This document shows positions 25,872 to 34,470 of a DNA stretch of 64,000 nt, one piece after another. The DNA comes from TK10-74A sp965217625 (GTDB lineage Bacteria; Chloroflexota; Dehalococcoidia; Bin125). The stretch is taken from contig OZ244557.1 of assembly GCA_965217625.1 (NCBI GenBank), positions 372,001 to 436,000 on the forward strand. The letters run 5' to 3'. The position numbers were made by a program, and so were the translations under genes. How positions within the stretch are numbered: the stretch's first letter is position 1; each line of letters begins with the position of its first letter. The notes beneath the pieces were generated by a model, which was not told the origin of the DNA, made no database searches, and saw only the letters and a program-made list of their open reading frames with translations.

Positions 25872-28508
25872 CTAGCTGTGCGCGTTCCGCGTGTAGTCGC
25901 AAGGCGGGATCGCCCGCCAGCGTGAGCAGCCGAAGAACGGCCCCCGCTGCCCTTCGCGCCGAAGCAGCACGCCGTCGCCGCACTGCGGGCAGGCGTCCCA
26001 GGTTGCGGAGCAGCCGTCGTTCGAGCAGTGCCGCGTGGCGTCGATGTAGCCATTCCCACAGCCGTCGCAGACCGGAGATGTCCAGTCGCACTGGGGGTAG
26101 TTCGTACAGCCGAAGAACCGCCCTGGGCCGTCGCGGTTGGATCGTTTCTTGACGACGCCGGCGCCACAGCCCGGGCAGTCGGGGACGGGCGGCGGCGTCC
26201 CGATCACGGAGACGGCCCCGTCCTCCGTCCCACCCTCTCTCGTCCGCAGCTCCTCGACGAAGACCGACGGTCGCTCGGCATCGGCGACCAAGTGCACATG
26301 CTCCTTCGCCCGCGTCAGCGCCACGTAGAACAGCCGGCGCTCCTCGGCGTGCTCGAAGCGCTCGTTGGCGGGCAGGACGAGGTCGAGGATCGGGTCGTCG
26401 GCGATCTCGGCCGGGAACCCGTAGGTCCCGCCCGAGAGCCCGAGCACCACGACGTAGTCGGCCTCCAGGCCCTTGGCCCGATGCACGGTCATGAACGACA
26501 GCGCGAGGTCCTCGAAATCGGCGCAAAGCCGATCCCAATCTTGCGGGCGAAGATGCCTGTAGCGCCCAAGCACGAGCACGGTCGGTTGCCCGCTGCCTGT
26601 CCACTCCTCGCAGATCGCTTCCAGCGGGCCGATCAGCGCCGCATCGTCGTGGGCGTACCAGATGGACACGCGAGGCTCCGGCACGGTCTTCACCGGGCGC
26701 ATCGACTTCTTCATCTGATCCGGGTTCTGAGTCACGAAGGCCGTGGAGACCGATAGCACGCCGCTGTTGAGGCGGTAGCTCTGATCGAGCGTGGTCGCAG
26801 TGGTCGGGCCGAAGTGCGTCTCGCAGTCGATCATGATCTGGGGGTCGCTGCCCGCGAACCGGTAGATCGATTGCCAGTCGTCGCCGACCAAGAACAACTC
26901 CGCATCCCGCTGGTCGGCGAGCGCCTTGAGGAACCGCGCGCGCCCCGCCGAGATGTCCTGGAACTCGTCGACCAGGATGAAGCGATACGGGCTGCGGTAG
27001 GAACCCTCCTCGACGCGCTCGCGGGCGCCCACGATCATGTCGTCGAAGTCGATCGCCGCCTCGTCATTGAGCGCCTGCTGATACTTCTCGTAGATCACTG
27101 TGAAGAGCGCGAGAAACGCGACGCAGCGCTCGGGGTCGGGGTGCTTCGCCGCCGTGACACGCAGGGCCGCGAGATCGAATTCGTTCGACTTGAAGTGCCC
27201 GAGGAACGTGCCGAGGAGCGCGGTGAGGCGGGTCGTGTAGCTGAGCGCCTCGAGCTTGGCCCACAGCTTCTCTGGGGGGAGTGGTTGCAGATCCACGCCG
27301 TGTGCGCGCAGCGTGTCGTCCAGGCCGCTCAGCAGCGTCCCTTCCTTCTTCTGATAGCTGTACGTCTCCAGCAGCGTGGTCCCGTGTTCCCTGTGCACGA
27401 CCCGCTTCCACTTTATCCCTTCCCGGTACTTCCGCTCGTCGACGTACGGCGGCGTCGAGCCATCCCGATGCACCCCGAAGTGCTCGAGGTAGATCCCGTA
27501 GTCCGGTAGGAAGAAGTCGGGCAAGTATCGCGTGCGCTCCGTGTCTCCAGGCCCGAACGGAAACTGGTCCTCGTACACGAAGTCGACCGAGTTGCAGTAA
27601 AGGAAGTTCGCGATTTCGAGCTCCTCAAGGCTCTTAACCACATCCCCCGACAGCGCCCGCAGCTCGACCGAGCGAACGTACTTGTAGTACTCGTCCTTGC
27701 TCTTGAACGTGAACGGGCTGCGGTAGGGCAGCAGCCCGCTGTGCAGTGCGGGCTCCACGCGCGCGGCGGTCGTCGGGTCGGCCAGCGCCTCGCGCAGGAA
27801 TCCCTGGATCGCGGCCTGCAGCTTCGCGTGATCCTCCGCCATCTTCGAGACCGTGAACCGGCCGCCACCCAGGCCGAGCACGCTGCGGCCCAGGGCGTGG
27901 AATGTCCGCACGTGTGCACGCAACCCGGCCCGGCTGGCCCTCTCGACAACCTCCGCCGTGGAGTTGCGGTTGTACGAGAGGATCAAGATCTCCGCGGACG
28001 GAATCTCCCTTCGCTTGCGCAGGTGGGCCAGCTTCGCCAGCACGGTCGCCGTCTTCCCGGTCCCCGGTCCCGCGAGGACGAGCGTGCAGTCTTCGGCCGT
28101 GATCGCCGCCTTGACTTGGCTCGGGTTCAGTTTCATTCCGAGAGTGGCGCTCAGCGCCGGCCCCTCACACGCCAAGACCAGCCGGCCCGCCGTCTCACGC
28201 GGGAGACCGCCGATCGAGAAGATCGTCCCGTCCGCTCTGCTGATCGTGAGCCGGCTCCAGAATCGTCCTGCCTCGTGGCGGATCGAGGGGACGTCGGCCA
28301 GGGGCGCCACGGCATCGCGCTTGCCTCGGAAGGCGACCGCCTTGGCATCGACGTCAACCGCGGTGAACGGCCCCCCGATCCGCAGCAGCCGCGCGGCCCG
28401 CGTGCGCGCTCCATGGAACGCCTCCGGCCGCAGGACCCCCGTTGTTCCGGGTGCTTCCACGTGCTGATCTCCGCCGGGCCGGGCGCCGGTTCCCCCGTGC
28501 AACGCCAC
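25872..28508 (-). CDS. UvrD/HelD-like DNA helicase with C-terminal zinc ribbons
   Basis: 878 aa superfamily 1 helicase resembling helicase IV. The N-terminal 125 residues are HelD-like; Walker A is VLAGPGTGKTATVLAK (about 144), and an inserted nuclease-like segment has YLPDFFLPDYGIYLEHFGV. Motif II VDEFQDIS, LVGDDWQSIYRFAG and motifs V/VI (FMTVHRAKGLEADYVVVLG, LFYVALTRAKEHVHLV) complete the helicase. The last 120 residues hold topoisomerase-type C4 zinc ribbons (CPGCGAG...CTNYPQC and CPQCGDG...C). The start at 28508 is the longest option. It is divergent from the secreted nuclease gene. Confidence 0.9.
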   Translation of the reverse strand: MALHGGTGARPGGDQHVEAPGTTGVLRPEAFHGARTRAARLLRIGGPFTAVDVDAKAVAFRGKRDAVAPLADVPSIRHEAGRFWSRLTISRADGTIFSIGGLPRETAGRLVLACEGPALSATLGMKLNPSQVKAAITAEDCTLVLAGPGTGKTATVLAKLAHLRKRREIPSAEILILSYNRNSTAEVVERASRAGLRAHVRTFHALGRSVLGLGGGRFTVSKMAEDHAKLQAAIQGFLREALADPTTAARVEPALHSGLLPYRSPFTFKSKDEYYKYVRSVELRALSGDVVKSLEELEIANFLYCNSVDFVYEDQFPFGPGDTERTRYLPDFFLPDYGIYLEHFGVHRDGSTPPYVDERKYREGIKWKRVVHREHGTTLLETYSYQKKEGTLLSGLDDTLRAHGVDLQPLPPEKLWAKLEALSYTTRLTALLGTFLGHFKSNEFDLAALRVTAAKHPDPERCVAFLALFTVIYEKYQQALNDEAAIDFDDMIVGARERVEEGSYRSPYRFILVDEFQDISAGRARFLKALADQRDAELFLVGDDWQSIYRFAGSDPQIMIDCETHFGPTTATTLDQSYRLNSGVLSVSTAFVTQNPDQMKKSMRPVKTVPEPRVSIWYAHDDAALIGPLEAICEEWTGSGQPTVLVLGRYRHLRPQDWDRLCADFEDLALSFMTVHRAKGLEADYVVVLGLSGGTYGFPAEIADDPILDLVLPANERFEHAEERRLFYVALTRAKEHVHLVADAERPSVFVEELRTREGGTEDGAVSVIGTPPPVPDCPGCGAGVVKKRSNRDGPGRFFGCTNYPQCDWTSPVCDGCGNGYIDATRHCSNDGCSATWDACPQCGDGVLLRREGQRGPFFGCSRWRAIPPCDYTRNAHS

Positions 28509-28649
28509 CGATCGGGCTGGCCTGCGTCAGCCTACGCGGGGCGCCACACCCTCGCCACCATCGCGCCTCCCAGATCCGGCACCCCGCTGGCCGCCGTCAC
28601 CACCCGGAGAAATCGCGTCCAGCCCCACGGCCCACGCCGACCACGTCGA

Positions 28650-28678
28650 TTGACAAGACAGAACAAATGTTCTATACC
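28650..28678 (+). promoter_or_regulatory. Promoter with embedded LexA-type operator
   Basis: -35 TTGACA (28650-28655), 17-nt spacer, -10 TATACC (28673-28678). The last 12 bases of the spacer are GAACAAATGTTC (28661-28672), an exact match to the GAACNNNNGTTC consensus of Gram-positive-type LexA/DinR boxes. It drives the secreted HNH gene, whose ATG lies 41 nt downstream. SOS control is inferred. Confidence 0.7.
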
Positions 28679-28719
28679 TCTCGGGATGATGGGTGGGATG
28701 GGAGACGAGGAAGGTCGGC

Positions 28720-29604
28720 ATGTCCGCGCACCGTGGTCTCACCGCGATCGCCGGCGTCGTGCTGGCCTTGGCGATCGCCCTGTTGCCCGGCGTCTCGACG
28801 GCCCAGGAAGACGCGCCGATCTCCAAGTGGATCCAGCTACTGTGGGATGCCCCGAGCGTCGACGCCGGCACGCTCGTCGAGCACGCCGCGGAGCACAGCG
28901 ACCTCCAGATCACCACGATCGCGCGCTGGGAGAACGCGGATCAGCGCTGGCTACTCTGGCGCTCTGGTGCGCCTGCGTTCGTAAACGCTTTCACCGAGCT
29001 GCAGCAGGGCTCGATCTACTGGTTCTCCGCGACCTATACCGGCTCCGGGACGCCGGCGTTCGACATCCCGTTGCGCGTCGGACCAGAGCTTGTCATCGAG
29101 GAGGAGCACAGCCGGGAGGGCTACGACCGAGGTCTGTTCCGTCATTGGATCGACGCCGACGGCGACGGCTGCGACACGCGCAAGGAAGTGCTGATCCGTG
29201 ACGCGGTCGAGACTCCGACCGTCGGCGAGCGCTGCAATCTCTCCGATGGGCGATGGGTCAGCCTCTACGACGGACGGGTGGTCACCGGCGACGGCGGCGG
29301 CCTCGATGTGGATCACATGGTGCCGCTCGCCGAGGCCTGGGATTCGGGGGCGTGGGCCTGGTCACCCGAGAGGCGGCGGGCGTTCGCCAACGATCTGGAG
29401 CACCGCTTCGCCCTGCTCGCCGTCTCCGCATCCTCGAATCGATCCAAGGGCGCCCGTGACCCCGCCGAGTGGATGCCGCCGGATGCGTCGTCGCATTGCC
29501 TCTACGCGACCTACTGGCGGGACACCAAGGTCACCTGGGATCTGACGTTCGATCAGGCGGAGGTCGATGTGCTGGAGGTCGCGCTGGCGACGTGCGAAGA
29601 CTGA
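28720..29604 (+). CDS. Secreted HNH nuclease with N-terminal W-rich module
   Basis: 294 aa from the ATG at 28720 (GAGGAAGG upstream). A signal peptide (GLTAIAGVVLALAIALLPG, cleavage near STAQE) is followed by a ~90-aa module, WIQLLWDAP ... WENADQRWLLWRSGAPAF ... GSIYWFSATYTGSG, also found in two other secreted proteins here. The C-terminal half is a DUF1524-type HNH domain: DADGDGCDTRKEVLIRDA, LDVDHMVPLAEAWDSGAW, FANDLEHRFALLAVSASSNR and SKGARDPAEWMPP. The probable role is degradation of extracellular DNA, controlled by a LexA-type promoter. Confidence 0.88.
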   Translation: MSAHRGLTAIAGVVLALAIALLPGVSTAQEDAPISKWIQLLWDAPSVDAGTLVEHAAEHSDLQITTIARWENADQRWLLWRSGAPAFVNAFTELQQGSIYWFSATYTGSGTPAFDIPLRVGPELVIEEEHSREGYDRGLFRHWIDADGDGCDTRKEVLIRDAVETPTVGERCNLSDGRWVSLYDGRVVTGDGGGLDVDHMVPLAEAWDSGAWAWSPERRRAFANDLEHRFALLAVSASSNRSKGARDPAEWMPPDASSHCLYATYWRDTKVTWDLTFDQAEVDVLEVALATCED

Positions 29605-29829
29605 TCCGGCAGTCAGGGCCCGTCCTGCCTCCCCGCCGCCACCGAGCCTGCTCCCCTGCGGCGCCACGCGGACTTGGTGGGCTTATATCACCTCCTGCGA
29701 GGATTCGTGGTTCCGGTCGCGCTCGCCAGGCTATTGTGTACGACTCATAAGCACGTTGAGAATACCCGCGCTATTCGGCTTTAGGGAGCGAATCGCACTC
29801 CGGTATCTGATGCGCGCGGACGGCGGCAC

Positions 29830-29858
29830 TTGACACCTTATGGTGCCGGCGGTAGACT
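29830..29858 (+). promoter_or_regulatory. Promoter of the Panacea pair
   Basis: TTGACA (29830-29835), exactly 17 nt, TAGACT (29853-29858). The Panacea gene starts 60 nt downstream. The rest of the 314-bp gap 29605-29918 is lower in GC than its surroundings and I see no gene in it. Confidence 0.65.
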
Positions 29859-29918
29859 CTCGTCAATTGGCGCGCGTCTACCGAGTCCGCCCCCCGAGTC
29901 AGATGGGTTGAGGTCATC

Positions 29919-30470
29919 ATGGAGTTTATCTTCGATGAGCACAAGGCCACGCAGGCGGCAGCCTACCTGCTAAAGCGGGATGGCGGGCGTATGAAGTACA
30001 TGAAGCTGATCAAGCTGCTGTACCTCGCGGATCGCACGGCGTTGATTGAGACTGGCTCACCCATCACTGGCGATCGATTCGTTGCCATGAAACTCGGCCC
30101 TGTACTCAGCCGGGTCCTCGACTTGATCAAGGACCCGGCTCCGCAAGCCGAGTCGATCTGGCAGTGCTCCATTGCCTGTGAGGGCTTTGACGTTTTGCTT
30201 GTTCAAGACGCTGGTGTCGATCAGTTGTCCGAGTACTCGGAAATGGTTCTCGGTCGGATATTCGACCAGTACGGGCAGGAGTCGGAGTGGAGTTTGTCGG
30301 ATCTGAGCCACCTCCTGCCGGAGTGGACCAATCCGGGAACGAGCGTACTGCCGATTGACCCGGCCGACATCCTGCGTAATGAGGGTTATGGCGAGGATGA
30401 GCTTCGGATGGCGATTGATCAGGCCGATGCCGTCTATCGCCTCCGTACAGCCCTCTCCGAGCTCGCATGA
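29919..30470 (+). CDS. Panacea-domain (DUF4065) antitoxin
   Basis: 183 aa with the SocA/GepA-type Panacea domain: KATQAAAYLLKRDGGRMKYMKLIKLLYLADR, then GDRFVAMKLGPVLSRVLDLI. Panacea proteins neutralise many unrelated toxins. The gene is markedly lower in GC than the core genes around it and has its own strong promoter. It overlaps the following gene by ATGA, giving an antitoxin-first operon. The closing helices LRNEGYGEDELRMAIDQADA are an extension beyond the common domain. Confidence 0.85.
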   Translation: MEFIFDEHKATQAAAYLLKRDGGRMKYMKLIKLLYLADRTALIETGSPITGDRFVAMKLGPVLSRVLDLIKDPAPQAESIWQCSIACEGFDVLLVQDAGVDQLSEYSEMVLGRIFDQYGQESEWSLSDLSHLLPEWTNPGTSVLPIDPADILRNEGYGEDELRMAIDQADAVYRLRTALSELA

Positions 30471-30847
30471 AGGTCGGCGACACATTTTTTGGTTTGGACG
30501 AGGCGAACCATCTGTGGATGGTGCTGAGTCTGGCCACGGCGGCAGGCGCTGTCGCCATCGCGAACCTCACGACTCATGATCCGGCGCGGCGGAGGCGCTG
30601 TAACGACCGTTGCGTGGTCATTCGTCCAGAGGAGCACGAGTACCCGGACCATGATTCGTGCGTGTACTACCCGCGTGCTTCCTTGACGAGCCTTGCTCTG
30701 CTTGAGCGAGGGCTGACTCGTCAACTCTATTGGCTGGGGGCACCGCTCGACCAACACCTGCTTGACCGGATCCAGCGCGGAGCGCTGCGCTCACCGGAGG
30801 TGGACAGGCCGGTGAAGGCTGCAATCAAGGTATCGCTCGTGGACTGA
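30467..30847 (+). CDS. Putative toxin partner of the Panacea antitoxin
   Basis: 126 aa, coupled to the Panacea gene. The N-terminus KVGDTFFGLDEANHLWMVLS, then AVAIANLTTHDPARRR, looks like the SH3-like barrel opening of MazF/PemK-type proteins. A later HEYPDHDSCVYYPRASLT block resembles proteins seen next to other Panacea genes. The toxin role is inferred from the pairing. The fold guess needs a structure prediction. Confidence 0.55.
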   Translation: MKVGDTFFGLDEANHLWMVLSLATAAGAVAIANLTTHDPARRRRCNDRCVVIRPEEHEYPDHDSCVYYPRASLTSLALLERGLTRQLYWLGAPLDQHLLDRIQRGALRSPEVDRPVKAAIKVSLVD

Positions 30848-31032
30848 CGGACTGCACTCCGGCTGCCGCTGCCATCGCTTCAAGCTGAGACGCGACCAGC
30901 AGTCCCGGGGTGCGACTGCCGACGGCTCCACCGGTGCCACGGCCTCTTGGTTCTTGGGCCAGGAGGTCCGGTGGCCGTCCCCTGACCACCGATCGTGCGG
31001 AACCCTGCGTCGCCGCCCGTCCCCCCGACCCC

Positions 31033-31884
31033 CTACCCCTCCCACAGCCGATACACCTCCGACCGCCCCCAGCCCGACCGGCCCGCCACGACCACCGACG
31101 CCTCCCGGCGGCTCCGGCCCGCCGCCCGCTGCGACCGCAGCGCCGACCGCACGGCCGCTTCGGACCAGCGCGACCCCGCCCCGGCCGCCGGCACGATGAG
31201 CAGCGTGAACTCGCCGCGCGGCGCCTCGCCGTCGGGCGACGCGAAGTGCGCGACGGCGTCGGCCGGGCCGCCGCGCCAGATCTCCTCGTGCAGCTTGGTC
31301 AGCTCGCGGCCGACGACCAGCGAGGCGTCGGGCAGCACCGCCGCGACGTCGGACAGCGACGCCGCCACCCGCCGCGGCGACTCGAACGCCAGGCCCGGCT
31401 CGCCGGCCTCCCCCAGCGACGCCAGCAGCGCCCGTCGCTCGCCCCGCTTGCGCGGCAGGAAGCCCAGCAGCCGCACCGTGCGCGTGCGCACCCCCGCCAC
31501 CGAGAGCAGCGCCGTCGCCGCCGACGCCCCCGGCACGGGCACGACCCGCGCCCCCGCCGCGACGGCCGCCGCCACCAGGTCCTGCCCCGGGTCCGACACG
31601 CCCGGGGTACCCGCGTCGCTGATCAGCGCGACCGACCGGCCGGCCCGCAGCGCCGTCAGCAGCCGGCCCTGGCTGCGCGCCTTGTTGCGGTCGTTGTAGG
31701 CCACGGGCCGCGTCGTCACGCCCAGCTGCGACAGCAGGGGCCGCGCGTTGCGTGGGCTCTCGGCCGCGATCACGCCGGCCTCGCGCAGCACCGCCGCCGC
31801 CCGCGCGCTGAGGTCGCCCAGGTTGCCGATCGGCGTCGCCACGACATAAAGCGTGCCGGGGCCCGTTCCGTCGCGCGTCGTCAC
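31033..31884 (-). CDS. rsmI: 16S rRNA (cytidine-2'-O)-methyltransferase RsmI
   Basis: SAM-dependent methylation of C1402 of 16S rRNA. 283 aa from the GTG at 31884 with GGGGGA upstream. Family blocks: LYVVATPIGNLGDLSARA, VALISDAGTPGVSDPG, VPVPGASAATALLSVAG, GFLPRKRGERRALL and GRELTKLHEEIWRG. The usual 'EDTR' motif reads ESPRNARPLL here, a notable change next to otherwise conserved sequence. The gap 30848-31032 downstream holds nothing I can identify. Confidence 0.93.
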   Translation of the reverse strand: MTTRDGTGPGTLYVVATPIGNLGDLSARAAAVLREAGVIAAESPRNARPLLSQLGVTTRPVAYNDRNKARSQGRLLTALRAGRSVALISDAGTPGVSDPGQDLVAAAVAAGARVVPVPGASAATALLSVAGVRTRTVRLLGFLPRKRGERRALLASLGEAGEPGLAFESPRRVAASLSDVAAVLPDASLVVGRELTKLHEEIWRGGPADAVAHFASPDGEAPRGEFTLLIVPAAGAGSRWSEAAVRSALRSQRAAGRSRREASVVVAGRSGWGRSEVYRLWEG

Positions 31885-31945
31885 CGCCGTCCCCCTACTT
31901 CTCCACGTGCTCGTTCCGCATGGCGCGTTCTGCAAAGTGGCCCGC

Positions 31946-31975
31946 TTGGCGGCCCGTCGGCCCTGACCATATACT
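31946..31975 (+). promoter_or_regulatory. Promoter of guaB3
   Basis: TTGGCG (31946-31951), 18-nt spacer, TATACT (31970-31975), giving a start near 31982 and a leader of about 265 nt before guaB3. Confidence 0.55.
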
Positions 31976-31981
31976 CAGTTG

Positions 31982-32246
31982 CACGAACGACCCCTCGCGG
32001 CCGCGTCTGGGCGTACCCGGCGGCAAGGCGGTCTTCCGGAGGCACAGTGGGGCAGCCACTCGGCCACACCCGGACCCTCTCGCCATACCCTGAGTCAGCG
32101 CGGCCTCGTGCCGCGCTGATTGCGTTCCGGGCGCGCGCCGCGTGGCGCACGCCCGCGAGCACGCCCGCCCACCGAGAGACCGGCCGCCCCGCGCGGCCGG
32201 TTTGCCCTTAAGCCGGGGCCAGCCGCCGATCCGGGAGGAAGCCGCC
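31982..32246 (+). promoter_or_regulatory. Long structured leader of guaB3 with terminator-like hairpin
   Basis: Contains AGTGG/CCACT around 32045-32060, a perfect 10-bp stem TCAGCGCGGC/GCCGCGCTGA (32095-32104 with 32110-32119), and a perfect 9-bp stem ACCGGCCGC/GCGGCCGGT (32179-32187 with 32193-32201) followed by TTTGCCCTT. The last resembles an attenuator hairpin, 45 nt before the start codon. It could be a riboswitch, an attenuator, or a separate short RNA with its own terminator. Confidence 0.45.
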
Positions 32247-33386
32247 ATGTCCGACATCCGACGCAAAGAGTTGCGACAGGCCTACGGATTCGACGATGTC
32301 GCCATCGTCCCGGGCGAGATCACGGTCAACCCGGAGCTTGTCGATATCTCGGCCAGCATCGCCGGCCTGCACCTCGACGTGCCCATCCTCGCCTCCGCGA
32401 TGGACGCCGTCGTCGACCCCCACTTCGCGATCGAGCTGGGCCGTCGCGGCGGTCTCGCCGTGCTCAACCTCGAGGGCCTGCAGTGCCGCTTCGAGGACCC
32501 CGACGAGATCCTTGCGCGCGTCGCCGCCAGCGACCAGGAGGGCGCGACGGCCATCCTCCAGGAGGCCTACACGAGCCCCATCCGCCACGACCTCGTGGCC
32601 GCCCGCATCCAGCAGATCGTCGATGGCGGCGTCGCGGCCGCGGTCTCCGTCACGCCGCCCAACACCAAGAAGCTCGCGCCCACCATCCAGGAGGCCGGCG
32701 CCGACATCCTCGTCGTCCAGTCCACCGTCACCACCGCCCGCCACGAGTCCCGGTCGCTCAAGGGCCTCGTCCTGCGCGACCTCGTCGCCGAGGTCGGCAT
32801 CCCCGTGCTGGTCGGCAACACGGTCGGCTATCGCGCCGCCCTGGAGCTGATGGACGAGGGCATCGCGGGGCTGCTCGTCGGCGTCGGGCCGGGCGCGGCC
32901 TGCACCAGCCGCGAGGTGCTCGGCATCGGCGTGCCCCAGGTCACCGCGACGATCGACTGCGCCGCCGCCCGCGACGAGTTCGAGCGTCGCACGGGCTGCC
33001 GCGTGCCGATCATCACCGATGGCGGCATCCGCACGGGCGGCGATGTCTGCAAGTCCTTCGCCGCCGGCGCCGACGCCGTCATGATCGGCTCGCCCTTCGC
33101 CGGCGCGCTCGAAGCCCCCGGCCGCGGCTACCACTGGGGCATGGCCACCCCCCACGCCGAGCTGCCGCGCGGCGTCCGCGTGCACGTCGGCCGCCACACC
33201 AGCCTCGACAAGCTGCTGAGCGGCCCCACCTCGCGCACCGACGGCACCGAGAACCTGGCCGGCGCGCTGCGCACGTCGATGGGCAGCGTCGGCGCGCGCA
33301 CCCTGATCGAGATGCAGCAGACCGAGATGATCATCGCCCCCGCGATCAAGACCGAGGGCAAGATCTATCAGCACCGGCGCGACTAG
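32247..33386 (+). CDS. guaB3: GuaB3 family IMP dehydrogenase-related protein
   Basis: 379-aa TIM-barrel enzyme of the IMPDH/GMPR superfamily without CBS domains, the GuaB3 type common in Actinobacteria and some other phyla. ATG at 32247 follows GGGAGGAAG. It has the N-terminal RKELRQAYGFDDVAIVPGEI, VSVTPPNTKKLAPTIQEAG, the catalytic loop VGPGAACTSREVLGIGVPQV with its cysteine, VPIITDGGIRTGGDVCKSFA and AGADAVMIGSPFAGA. It is probably involved in guanine nucleotide balance. Whether it acts as an IMPDH is not settled for this family. Confidence 0.9.
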   Translation: MSDIRRKELRQAYGFDDVAIVPGEITVNPELVDISASIAGLHLDVPILASAMDAVVDPHFAIELGRRGGLAVLNLEGLQCRFEDPDEILARVAASDQEGATAILQEAYTSPIRHDLVAARIQQIVDGGVAAAVSVTPPNTKKLAPTIQEAGADILVVQSTVTTARHESRSLKGLVLRDLVAEVGIPVLVGNTVGYRAALELMDEGIAGLLVGVGPGAACTSREVLGIGVPQVTATIDCAAARDEFERRTGCRVPIITDGGIRTGGDVCKSFAAGADAVMIGSPFAGALEAPGRGYHWGMATPHAELPRGVRVHVGRHTSLDKLLSGPTSRTDGTENLAGALRTSMGSVGARTLIEMQQTEMIIAPAIKTEGKIYQHRRD

Positions 33387-33398
33387 CCGTCGGGCCGC

Positions 33399-33758
33399 TC
33401 AGTCGATGACGGCCTGCAGCCGGCCGACGATCTCCTCAGCAGCCCTGAGCCCGACAGCGACGTCTGCCTCGGTCATCCACCCTTCGTAGAAGTTCTGGTG
33501 CAAGGCGCTGGTCGAGCGGAAGAGATCCCGCAGCCGTTGGTCGGACAATTCCTCCGCCAGACGGTTGACGGTTCGGTGCAGGTCGCCGTGGGTGCTGTGC
33601 CGCCAGCCGCGCGTTTCAGCGACGGCCTTGACCATTCGAGCGGTTGCACCCCATCCCTTCTCCGAGGCCTGCAGCAGATCGCCCGCGGCGAGGTAGGTGT
33701 GGGACTTGGCGAGGAACTCGCTCGCGGTGTCGGTGTGATAGTCGGACCGAGTCGTCAC
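33399..33758 (-). CDS. PaREP1/HEPN-like protein, array copy 5 (type B)
   Basis: 119-aa helical protein, last in the array. The core AKSHTYLAAGDLLQASEKGW, then MVKAVAETRGWRHSTHGDLHRTV, is the PaREP1-type (HEPN clan) signature. Unlike its paralogues it keeps an R-x5-H motif (LFRSTSALHQNFYEG), the catalytic pattern of HEPN RNases. The last 25 residues (GLRAAEEIVGRLQAVID) differ from the FAAALES ending of the other copies, so it may be the active or most diverged member. Confidence 0.75.
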   Translation of the reverse strand: MTTRSDYHTDTASEFLAKSHTYLAAGDLLQASEKGWGATARMVKAVAETRGWRHSTHGDLHRTVNRLAEELSDQRLRDLFRSTSALHQNFYEGWMTEADVAVGLRAAEEIVGRLQAVID

Positions 33759-34114
33759 GACAGACAGGACTCCAACGCAGCCGCGAACCGCTCCACGTCA
33801 TCGACCCCGTCGGCGACCATGGCTGTCGGCATGTCATCTCCGTAGGAGTTTTGGTCGATCGCATCGGCCGAGCGGAAGAGATTCTGCAGCCGTTGGCCAG
33901 GCAACTCCTCCGCCAGACGGTCGACGGCGCGGTACAGGTCGCCGCGGTCGGCGTGGTCCCAGCCTCGCTTCTCGGCGACGGCCTCGACCATCTGCTCCGC
34001 GGCGCGCCACGCCTTCGCCGAGGCCTGCGTCAGGTCACCCTCGGCGAGGCAGGCGCGCGCCTTGATGAGCAACTCGTTGGCGGTGTCGGTGGGATGGTCG
34101 GCGTGGGTGGTCAC
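33755..34114 (-). CDS. PaREP1/HEPN-like protein, array copy 4 (type A)
   Basis: 119 aa. A-type N-terminus MTTHADHPTDTANELL and core ARACLAEGDLTQASAKAWRA, with WDHADRGDLYRAVDRLAEEL. The HEPN position reads LFRSADAIDQNS, with Asp where the histidine would be. Coupled to copies 3 and 5 by 4-nt overlaps. Confidence 0.75.
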   Translation of the reverse strand: MTTHADHPTDTANELLIKARACLAEGDLTQASAKAWRAAEQMVEAVAEKRGWDHADRGDLYRAVDRLAEELPGQRLQNLFRSADAIDQNSYGDDMPTAMVADGVDDVERFAAALESCLS

Positions 34115-34470
34115 GACAGATAGGACTCCAACGCCGCCGCGAACCGCTCCACGTCATCGATTCCGCCAGCGACCGTTGCTGCCGGCATATCGTCTTCGTA
34201 GGCGTTCTGGTCGAGGGCGTTGGCGGAGAGGAAGAGACGCCGTAGCTCTTGCTCGGCCGATTCCTCCGCCACGAGGCCGACGGCGCGGTACAGGTCGCCG
34301 CGGTCGGCGTGGTCCCAGCCCCGCTTCTCGGCGACGGCCTCGACCATCTGCTCCGCGGCGCGCCACCCGTTCGCCGAGGCCTGCATCAGGTCGCCCTCGG
34401 CGAGGCAGGTGCGTGCCGCGGCGAGCAACTCGTTCGCGGTGGCTGTGGGATGGTCGGCGTGGGTGGTCAT
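34111..34470 (-). CDS. PaREP1/HEPN-like protein, array copy 3 (type A)
   Basis: 119 aa, very close to copy 4 over residues 1-70 (MTTHADHPTATANELL, GDLMQASANGWRAAEQMVEA). The HEPN position reads LFLSANALDQNA, so both R and H are lost. Probably non-catalytic if the HEPN assignment is right. Confidence 0.75.
   Translation of the reverse strand: MTTHADHPTATANELLAAARTCLAEGDLMQASANGWRAAEQMVEAVAEKRGWDHADRGDLYRAVGLVAEESAEQELRRLFLSANALDQNAYEDDMPAATVAGGIDDVERFAAALESYLS

Noticed and set aside
31982..32120. Possible SRP RNA because of a CCGGAAGA-like stretch on the minus strand
   Set aside because: The conserved GGAA tetraloop helix context (CAGG...CCGGAAGG...AGCAGC) is not present.
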